64,000 bases of DNA from Hyperoodon ampullatus (taxonomy: Eukaryota > Chordata > Mammalia > Artiodactyla > Ziphiidae): contig OX457061.1 in the NCBI GenBank assembly GCA_949752795.1, positions 11,241,492-11,305,491 of the forward strand, given 5' to 3'. This document shows, in pieces, positions 56,510 through 64,000 of this stretch. Made by a program: the position numbers and the translations under genes. The notes beneath the pieces were generated by a model that worked only from the letters and a program-made list of their open reading frames with translations, ran no database searches and was not told the origin of the DNA. The first letter of the stretch is position 1; every line of letters starts with the position of its first letter.

Positions 56510-56910
56510 TCAGTGATTCTCAAATCCTGGGGAATTTTTTTTTTTTTTTTTTTTTTTTTTGCGGTACACGGGCCTCTCACTGTTGTGGCCTCTCCCGTTG
56601 CAGAGCACAGGCTCCGGACGCGCAGGCTCAGCGGCCATGGCTCACGGGCCCAGCCGCTCCGCGACATGTGGGATCTTCCCGGACCGGGACACGAACCCAT
56701 GTCCCCTGCATCGTCAGGCGGACTCTCAACCACTGTGCCACCAGGGAAGCCCAAATCCTGGGGAATTTAAAAAGCTGATGCCAGCGTCCCCTTGCCCTGA
56801 GATTCTGACATACTTGATCTGAGGGGGGCCTTGCACGTCTGGCCTGTTTAAAGCTCTTCCCGTGATCTAATATAGAGCAGGGCTTAAGAATCCCTGATCT
56901 GCTCAGTAAA
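56510..56910 (+). mobile_element. MER5-like hAT remnant split by a SINE
   Basis: 'CAGTGATTCTCAAATCCTGG', then after the SINE 'GGGAATTTAAAAAGCTGATG' and 'GCAGGGCTTAAGAATCCCTG', recall MER5A in the opposite orientation to its neighbour. Confidence 0.55.
56538..56751 (-). mobile_element. CHR-type SINE
   Basis: Minus copy with a long T-tract. The 17-bp TSD CAAATCCTGGGGAATTT is perfect at 56521-56537 and 56752-56768, inside the MER5-like repeat. Confidence 0.94.
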
Positions 56911-56934
56911 TACCCCTGAATGAATGAACTAACA

Positions 56935-57120
56935 TCTAATGAGCATTTCATAGACTCCTCACAAAAACCCTGTGGTAATCCAGTTGTATTCTGCAGAGAT
57001 GCTTTGCTGATGGGGTTTGGTGAGAAGTAGGAAATAATACTGTCCCCATTTCATAGATGAGGAAGGTAACGCTCAGGCAGGGGGGAAGAATTGCCAAAAG
57101 TAGTGGCAGAGTCCAAAGCC
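56935..57120 (-). mobile_element. MIR SINE carrying a 55-bp templated insertion
   Basis: 'AGACTCCTCACAAAAACCCT' (left) and 'AATACTGTCCCCATTTCATA', 'GATGAGGAAGGTAACGCTCA' (right) are a minus MIR. Between them sits 56973-57027, identical to 55761-55815. Confidence 0.8.
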
Positions 57121-57299
57121 TGTGATCTTTGCCCTCCCCTGAGCTGCCTTCCAGGACAAGGACAAGGACAGTCCTCAGGAAGGAGACTCAGCTCCATCCT
57201 GCCTGTTCTCCCCGCACAGGCAGCAGCCCCTGTAGGCACATGGGAAAACAAGCCCCTGGGGGGGCACCAGGAGGCAAAAACACACATAAATAAAACTTG

Positions 57300-57660
57300 A
57301 ACCTCAGTGCCCGCCGTGAAGATGAGGCATATATTTATAAAAACCACCAGAGCCACTGTTCCTCGGTTTCGTGTTTCATTTACGGCGAACACAAATAGCT
57401 TCAGCACGAATATCTGGGATCAAAACAGAGCTGCAGGTTCCGGAGCATCTGTGCTATAGGAGGTGCAGTATGCACTGAGATAATTTTAGCCAAATGTGTT
57501 ATAAACAAGATCTGCAGAACCGCGCGGCGGGCTGAGTTTTGAAAACTTAGGATTCTAACTGTATAAATTGTTTGGAACGTTTAACATCTAGTCATTAAGC
57601 AGTCACCCCTTGCCCTTCGTTTTCAGTGAGAAGCTTGCAGTGCGTCAGCCTCCAGCTGAC
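57300..57660. promoter_or_regulatory. Candidate conserved non-coding element
   Basis: Unique-looking, AT-rich, but with CpG sites retained (GGTTTCGTG, TTTACGGCGAACAC, AACCGCGCGGCGG). Contains a RUNX-like AACCACC. Retained CpG in non-island DNA hints at constraint. Inference only. Confidence 0.3.
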
Positions 57661-57984
57661 ACCCCCTTCCCAGGTATTAAATAGGGGCCACTAGGCTGTG
57701 ATACACACACACACAGGCATGAGCGCACACACCAGCTGGTCCAGACCATTGCTTGGAAGGCAAGAGCAGCACCGAGGCAAAACATCCGTTCACCGCTGTG
57801 CAGTAAAGAATGTTTCTCAGGGACTGAGGCCTTTTTTTTTTTTTTTCCTGTTGAATTTTTAAAGCAGTCTTACACCTCAGGTTCCAAACAGGCCCCTAGG
57901 ATGTCGGGAGGGAGGAGGGGAGGCAGGGAGGGAAGAAGGAAGGCACAGGGATAGTTATACATCACGATGTAGTCTACACTACCT
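57661..57984. repeat. Short CA run and G-rich purine tract
   Basis: (CA)6-like near 57702-57714, and GGAGG-type purine repeats at 57906-57945. Otherwise unassigned. Confidence 0.55.
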
Positions 57985-58100
57985 GACTAGGCAAGGGTAT
58001 TGTTCCCCTTTTACAGGAGATAAAACTAAGGCTGAGAGAAGTGACATGCCCAAATCATAGAACTGTCAGGAAGCAAAGCTGGGATTTCAACACAAGGGGA
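57985..58100 (-). mobile_element. MIR SINE fragment
   Basis: 'CTTTTACAGGAGATAAAACT' and 'AAGCTGGGATTTCAACAC' are a minus MIR. It ends at the CHR insertion. Confidence 0.7.
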
Positions 58101-58108
58101 AATTGTTT

Positions 58109-58326
58109 TTTTGTTGTTTTTTGGGGTTTTTTTTGCGGTACGCAGGCCTCTCACTGTTGTGGCCTCTCCCGTTGCGGAGCACAGGCTCCGGACACGCAGG
58201 CTCAGCGGCCACGGCTCACGGGCCCAGCCACTCCGCAGCATGTGGGATCTTCCCGGACCGGGGCACGAACCCGTGTCCCCTGCATCGGCAGGCGGACTCT
58301 CAACCACTGCGCCACCAGGGAAGCCC
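58109..58326 (-). mobile_element. CHR-type SINE
   Basis: Minus copy with an irregular T/G tail. The 12-bp TSD GGGAAATTGTTT is perfect at 58097-58108 and 58327-58338. Confidence 0.93.
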
Positions 58327-58339
58327 GGGAAATTGTTTA

Positions 58340-60269
58340 AATGGCAGCCAGATGGCAGACAGGGAGCCTTGAGCCCACTTGAGTCATTTCTTTTAGAATA
58401 CCTGGAACCCTTCTTTTTCCTGTTAAACAACACTATGCCTACATAGTAACAAATGGTACAGAAGAGGCTGTGATAAAAAGCAAGTCTTCTACCTTTTCCA
58501 CCCGACCCCAGTCACCCATCCCACCTGGGAAAAGCAACTTTTAAAAAAAATAGTTTGTCTTTCTGACTCTCTGGTGGGTAACTCGATATGTCTAGCTAAT
58601 TTGCTTTTCTTTCTATTTCTTGGTTTATCATCTTTACACAATAGCAACCCCATGATCTGAAAGATGGGAACTTAGCTTCCTTAGTCTACCTCTTTTCCTC
58701 TTTTTCTTCCAATGTTTGGAACTTAAATAATGATTTTTAAATCTTCCAACTGTTAACCTTTGAAACTTTAAATGGTATGTAAATAATTTACTTTAAACCA
58801 TTTCTTGTTCACTACTGTTAAACCATCATTTTTTTAAAGAATATTTCTTGACTCCCTACTTTGAAAGCAAGGACTTTGCACCCCTACCCTTTGTTCCTCC
58901 TTTCTTCCAGCTACACTCTTATTTTCACGTTGTCAAGGTTGCTAGTATTTATATTCTGATCTTCAGTCACAGCCAATACCTCTGTGCTTTGGCCACAGTT
59001 TGACTCTAAAACCTGAAATTCAAGAAAGAGCATTTATATTACTGTGACTGTGTAAATATTATCCATTAATGAGTCAAGTAATATCTTAGGATTCTATTTC
59101 TTCTCTTAAAATCCAGTGTCAGGACCTCTGGGTCACTGGTAGGAGACTTTTCCTAGCATCACAGTCAAACTGATTCTCTTTTCTAAGCTCTATCAAACAC
59201 TCAAAACATTGCCACATTTTAGTTTGCTTTGTATTTGGACCATGACTTTCTTACAAATTTTTGCTTTTCCTGGAATGTTTAATTGCCTTATTTTCTTTCA
59301 TACACTTTATTATATCTTCCTTTTTTTTTTTTTTTTTTCAAATTACTACTAGTCTATCAAATTTCCCATTTCCTCTTTCTGACCCATCCATTCTCCTTCT
59401 TCCTTCTGGACAGGTTGCTTTCTAACCCTGCAAACTCATGGTCATCCTGCTGCCTTGGGTAGGGCCCACTCTTCCTGAGTCTCATGTCTTCCTCTTTCTG
59501 GGTGTATTTATTTTTTATTGTTAGAATACATCCTAAAAAGGGGTACGTGGAATTATGAATTGTCGCGTGTCTAAAAAATCCTCTCCCTTGTGTTTGACTG
59601 ACAATAAGTATGGATTTAGAATCTAAGTTGAGAATAATTTTCTTTCAGAATGTTAAAAGTATTTCTCCTTTGTCTTAGAATCCAGTGTTGCTGATGGAAT
59701 GGCTAATGCTAGTCTGATTCCATTCTTATGTTGTTGGACTGCTTTTTCTCTCTGAAATTTTTAAAGATTTCTCCTTTACCTTGGTATTTCATGAATATGT
59801 GCCTAGGTATGGGTATTTTCTCATTCATTGTGCTAGGTACATTGTGGGTCCTCTCACTGTAAAGATTCTCTTTGGGAAATTCTCTATTTCTTTGGCTATT
59901 TCCTCCCTTCTGTTTTCTGTTCACTCTTTCTAGGGCTCAAGATGGTCCACATAGAACTCATCTTTATAATATAATATATATTATATATTATATAAATTAA
60001 ACTCTTTGACTTTTTGCTCTGTATTCTGGAATGTATCTTCAACCTTATGTTCCAGGCTTTCTGGTGAAGTTTTTCTCTACAGTCATAATTTTAGTCCTTC
60101 AGAGTTATTTCTTGTCCTCTGATTATTCATTTTTTCATGACAACTTGACTTGGTTTCATGGCTATATTTTCTAACCTGAGTATATTAATGAAGGATCTTT
60201 ACACATTCTCTTCCATTCTCTGAATTAGTTCTATTTCCTCCAGATCAATTCTTTTAAATAGTTGAGGAC
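58340..60269. other. AT-rich region, old LINE-like in part
   Basis: 59500-60260 has text reminiscent of inverted ancient LINE sequence ('GTTGCTGATGGAATGGCTAA', 'TATGTGCCTAGGTATGGG'), not assigned to a family. 58340-59500 has no recognisable repeat or gene. An AT palindromic stretch lies at 59963-59998. Confidence 0.35.
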
Positions 60270-60858
60270 TTTATTTTTTTTAACTTTTTATTTTATATTG
60301 GTGTATAGCCGATTAACAATGTTGTGACAGTTTCAGGTGCACAGCAAAGTGACTCAGCCATACATATACATGTATCCATTCTCCCCCAAACTCCCTTCCC
60401 ATTCGGGCTGCCACATAACACTGAGCAGGGTTCCCTGTACTATACAGTAGGTGCTTTTTGGTTATCCATCTTAAATATAGCAGTGTGTACATGTCGATCC
60501 CAAACTCCCTAACTATCCCTTCCTCCTACCTTTCCCTGCTGGTAAGCATAAGTTCATTCTCTAAGTCTATGGGTCTGTTTCTGTTTTGTAAACGAATTCA
60601 TTTGTATCATTTCTGTTTAGATTCCGCATATAAGGGATATCATACGATATTTCTCTTTCTGTCTGAGTTACTTCACTCCGTATGACAATCTCTAGGTCCA
60701 TCCATGTTGCTGCAAATGGCATTATTTCATTCTTTTTAATGGCTGAGTAATATTCCATTGTATATGTACCACATCTTCTTAATCCATTCCTCTGTCGATG
60801 GACATTTAGGTTGCTTCCACGTCTTGGCTATTGTAAACAGTGCTGCAATGAACTCCAG
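60270..60858 (-). mobile_element. L1 3' end, inverted
   Basis: Begins with the tail complement (TTTTTTTAACTTTTTATTTT). It then reads 'GGTGTATAGCCGATTAAC', 'CAGCAAAGTGACTCAGCC', 'GGGTTCCCTGTACTATACAG' and 'TGGCTGAGTAATATTCCATT'. The last 63 codons of ORF2 are open (60567-60758). A 5'-truncated copy of about 590 bases. Confidence 0.85.
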
Positions 60859-61890
60859 GTCAACTTTTCTGTTTAGCTTCATCTTTCTCTTTCATGATGC
60901 TGGTTCTCTTCATATGCCTGCTGCTCTTTGGGTGTCTGTTCATATTTATAAAAGGAATGGGTAACTGGGTTTCCTCTGCTGTCTTGTAAGGAGATTAGTT
61001 TTCTCTGAGGCCTCTCACCAACTGAAGATTTTGACTGTGTGGTCTGGTGGGGTAAGGTGGGGCATGTGACTTGTGGGCTTTGTTTTAAGGCAAATATGTT
61101 GAGAGCCAGCTGGAAGGCCCCCCAAATGTCAGAATGAGGAGACCTTCACTCTGGATCACCAAAATGCATACCAGGAGCTTTCCCAGACAACATGCTTACT
61201 CTTTTTATAAAAGAGCTTTCTGCTTTTCAGCCTGGGGTAAATGCTGCAGGCTACTTTCTACACAAGGTTAAAGACAGAGCTGGAGAGACACACAGCTGTA
61301 ATCCCAGGTCCAGACCTACAGGTAATGCACTGCCTTCAGCACCTCTTCTGCCTTGACTCTAGGGCAGAATCTCTCCCTTGGCGTCCACTGCCACCTCCTC
61401 TGTAACCCTCTTGGAGTGTATTCTAGGCTGTGCCCATTCCATCCATCAGCCCACTCCCATCTGTTTTCTACCTTTCACACATTTGTTGAAATTCCTTGTT
61501 TCCAGAGAAAGATGGTGAACCCTCCCCCTCTCGACATTTGCTCCTGTGGACTTATTCTTTGTTTAACTTAACACTTAAATTTTCTCCTTTTATTTTTATT
61601 TTGTCAGGATAGGAGATGGGAGACAAAGGCATGGACCCAGTTGTGCATCTTGGAGTGGAAGAGCTGAATGCCTGGATTCTACCAGGAGTGACTGATGAGT
61701 ACCATATTTTACAGGTTCTAAATATTAATGACTTTACATTAAAGTTATTTTGTATAATAAGATAATTTAATATTGTAAAGATTACATTAAGTAAATGACC
61801 ACCCACCACAGTGATGATGCCTTTACACATTTGAAGTAGATTTCAGGTAGATTCCAACTGTAAAGGCTGTCAGGAACTACATTTACCAGG
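60859..61890. other. Unassigned intergenic DNA
   Basis: No gene or recognised repeat. 61550-61800 is AT-rich. Confidence 0.35.
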
Positions 61891-61892
61891 TA

Positions 61893-62035
61893 GCTTTCAT
61901 TTCCTTAGCACATTGTTTCTCACAGTGACCCTGTGAAGCAGGCATCATGGCCCACCCTTTGCAGATGAGGGAACTGAAGCTCCGAGGAGTTGAGTTACTT
62001 GCTCATGACCACACAGTCAGGAAGCAGCACGCCCC
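61893..62035 (-). mobile_element. MIR SINE
   Basis: 'GACCCTGTGAAGCAGGCATC', 'TTTGCAGATGAGGGAACTGA' and 'GACCACACAGTCAGG' are minus MIR. Confidence 0.8.
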
Positions 62036-62109
62036 AGAGAAGTTTCCGGGATTTAGCAAAGCTGAGATCAGGTGGAATCTGGAAGGAGAAACTCCAGTTT
62101 AAGAGAGAA

Positions 62110-62315
62110 TGAACCCACAAATGGGAAAAAAATATTTGCAAATCATATATCTGATAAGGGATTTGTATTCAGAAGATATAAAGAATGCTTACAACTCAAT
62201 AATAAAAAGACAAATTTAAAAAATTACAAATTGGGCAAAGGATCTGAATAGACATTTCTTCAGGGAAGATATACAATGGCCAATGTGTGAATTATATCTC
62301 AATAGAGATGTTTAA
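62110..62315 (+). mobile_element. L1 fragment with internal jump
   Basis: 'AAATATTTGCAAATCATATA', 'CTCAATAATAAAAAGACAAA' and 'GACATTTCTTCAGGGAAGAT' are L1 ORF2 text, then a jump to a 3' end-like 'AATTATATCTCAATAGAGAT'. Confidence 0.75.
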
Positions 62316-62607
62316 AAATAAGAGGAAAAACAGATGGGAAAAAAATGATGGAATGAAACCAGAATATCATCGTTTAATTTGTGGTGCAGTGCGAGGACAA
62401 AGCAGGAAGGACCCAGGCCAGCTGAGGTAGGGGTGGGGGACAAGTGAGACCGTATTAGGAGTAGGGGGGTAGGTGGCACAAGAAGGAAAAGAGACAAACA
62501 GGGCAGGTCAGTGAACATCTTTCACAGTGACTCCTGACCCTTTGGGTGGCTGCACCTGTTTTAAGGTGACAGTAATCCTGTGTTACGGGGCGTCGCCTCC
62601 TGCTGGG

Positions 62608-62652
62608 AAAGTTCCCCCTCCCCCTCCCCTCCCCTCCCCTACCCCTGTCCTC
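62608..62652 (-). repeat. (CCCCT)n tract, possible minus-strand G-quadruplex
   Basis: Repeated CCCCT units. The minus strand reads as runs of four G separated by one or two bases. Confidence 0.8.
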
Positions 62653-62884
62653 CCCCTGCCTTCCAATAACAGGCTCCACTTATAATAACAGTGAACATTA
62701 GTGGCAGGCACCGGTATAAAAAGCTCTTTTACGATCTTTTATGATAGAAAATTTAAAACATACATAAAAATAGGATGAACTCCCACGTCCTCATGCCCTA
62801 GCTTCAACAGCTATCGAAGTTTTGCTAATCTTGCTCCATGTATGCATCCCCCACCAGCATGTTCTAAACTCTCTACTTATACAT
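62653..62884. other. Unassigned intergenic DNA
   Basis: No gene or recognised repeat. Confidence 0.3.
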
Positions 62885-63050
62885 AGATCATCTTGTTGAA
62901 TTCTCACAACAAGCCCATGACGTCGATACTCTGATCATCCCCAATTTTTAGATGAGGAAACTGAGGCTCAGAGAGGTGAAGTCACTTACCCAAGGAAGTG
63001 GCAATGCTAGGATTTGAACCCAGGACCACATGATTCCAGACCCTGTGTGT
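62885..63050 (-). mobile_element. MIR SINE
   Basis: 'GAATTCTCACAACAAGCCCA', 'GATGAGGAAACTGAGGCTCA', 'GATTTGAACCCAGGACC' are a well-kept minus MIR. Confidence 0.88.
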
Positions 63051-63189
63051 TATATTAACCCCAGCTGTGTGCAAAAGAGGAGTAGAGAAGGATGCCCCCA
63101 TCTCTCTGCAAGCAACCCTCAATCTCAACACTTCCTGCCAACTTGGACCCATCTTGGAATGAGTGTTGACCCAGGGAGGTTAAGTGCTG

Positions 63190-63415
63190 TCAGTGCCAGA
63201 GTAGAAATAGCAGAGTCAGAAGCAGGAGCTCTGCTATAGCTGACTCTGTGACCTTGGGTAAGTCACTGTCCCTCTCTTGACCTCAGGTCCCTCGTGTGTC
63301 AAATGGGAATAAGACTCCCTACCTCATAGAATTGTTGTCAGTTTTCACTGACACAAATAATAAAAATGCCCAGCATATAGTAGGTGCTCTACAAATAGTA
63401 GTCATTCATTATTTT
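63190..63415 (+). mobile_element. MIR SINE
   Basis: 'CTGACTCTGTGACCTTGGGT', 'GTCAAATGGGAATAAGACTC' and 'GCATATAGTAGGTGCTCTAC' are plus MIR. Confidence 0.85.
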
Positions 63416-63569
63416 TTTTAGCAGCAGGAAAGTCATATGGAAGAGAGGGTGGGCAGTACAATCTACAGGCTAGTCTAAGCTTGGGGTCTGGGGTGTCAGG
63501 CAAGCAGAAGGAGGGCCAAACCCATCTGGGGTATCCCTTTTTGGTTGGAGTGGAGCCTCTGTAGAAATC

Positions 63570-63872
63570 AGGAGCTTTTTCTCTACGTTTTCTTCTAGGA
63601 GTTTTATGGTTTCAGGTCTTTAATCCATTTCAAGTTCATTTTGTGACTGGTGGAAGGTAAGGGGTCTAGTTTCATTCTTTTGCATGTGAATATCCAGTTT
63701 CCCCAACACCATTTATTGAAGAGATTGTCTTTTCTTATTGAAGAAAAGTATGATTCTTGGCTCCCTTGTCAAATATTAGTTGACCACATATGTGTGTGTA
63801 TGTTTCTGGGTGCTTGATTCTCTTCCATTGATCTATGTGTCTATTTTGATGCCAGTACCATACTGTTTTTGT
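63570..63872 (-). mobile_element. L1 ORF2 fragment, inverted
   Basis: 'GTTTCAGGTCTTTAATCCAT', 'TTTTGCATGTGAATATCCAG', 'CAACACCATTTATTGAAGAG' and 'ATGCCAGTACCATACTG' are inverted L1 ORF2 RT/thumb text. It probably continues past the window. Confidence 0.85.
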
Positions 63873-64000
63873 TTTTGTTTTGTTTTTTTGTGGTATGCAG
63901 GCCTCTCACTGTTGTGGCCTCTCCCGTTGCGGAGCACAGTCTCCGGACGTGCAGGCTCAGCCGCCATGGCTCACGGGCCCAGCCACTCCGCGGCATGTGG
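63873..64000 (-). mobile_element. CHR-type SINE, cut by the window edge
   Basis: GTGGTATGCAGGCCTCTC then the standard CHR body, minus strand. About 80 bases including its head lie beyond the window. Confidence 0.9.

Noticed and set aside
3793..63980. tRNA genes suggested by box A/box B matches
   Set aside because: All matches sit in SINE heads that cannot form a complete cloverleaf.

Overview
This window looks like nuclear DNA of a mammal, most probably a cetacean. The main evidence is 16 copies of a ~200-bp tRNA-derived SINE ending in a short GTACCGC-type motif plus an A-tail (the cetacean CHR type), six longer older CHRL-type copies, two short CHRS-type copies, and an L1 of the cetartiodactyl lineage. 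Older mammal-wide repeats (MIR, L2, MLT1/MaLR, MER5-like, ancient L1) form the background. The family names are recalled from consensus sequences; no database search was possible. I found no convincing protein-coding gene, exon, functional RNA gene or CRISPR array. The open frames are L1 remnants, antisense reads through SINEs, or chance frames in GC-rich DNA.

Layout. 1-825 is a degenerate minisatellite. 826-2200 is mostly unassigned. 2220-5800 is fossil L1 with SINE insertions. 5814-11315 is a nearly complete but inactivated L1 with a 14-bp target-site duplication (TSD), both ORFs damaged, a SINE inside ORF2, and an extra older-type L1 tail suggesting a 3' transduction. 11330-15840 is older L1. 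15840-22000 is mixed unique, LTR-like and SINE sequence. 22000-29500 is GC-richer intergenic DNA with MIR/L2 copies, a TGACATTC-based degenerate array and TG-rich tracts. 30000-43600 holds MLT1, L1, MIR, L2 and SINEs. 43600-49650 is largely L2-derived or unique sequence with TG/CA tracts. 49650-58330 has MLT1, L1, MER5-like, L2 and MIR copies disrupted by SINEs. 58330-64000 is AT-rich, with an inverted L1 3' end, and finishes inside an L1 interrupted by a SINE cut by the window edge.

Nothing here forms a pathway. The interest lies in genome dynamics: a perfect 55-bp duplication 1.2 kb apart with one copy inside a MIR (a templated insertion); an L1 with a probable 3' transduction; a MIR split by a tail-only poly(T) insertion with its own TSD; a SINE copy that stops just after the tRNA anticodon arm yet has an A-tail and TSD; an apparent SINE-SINE chimera; and several unique, CpG-retaining, AT-rich stretches that are candidate regulatory elements. 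No clearly novel system was found.
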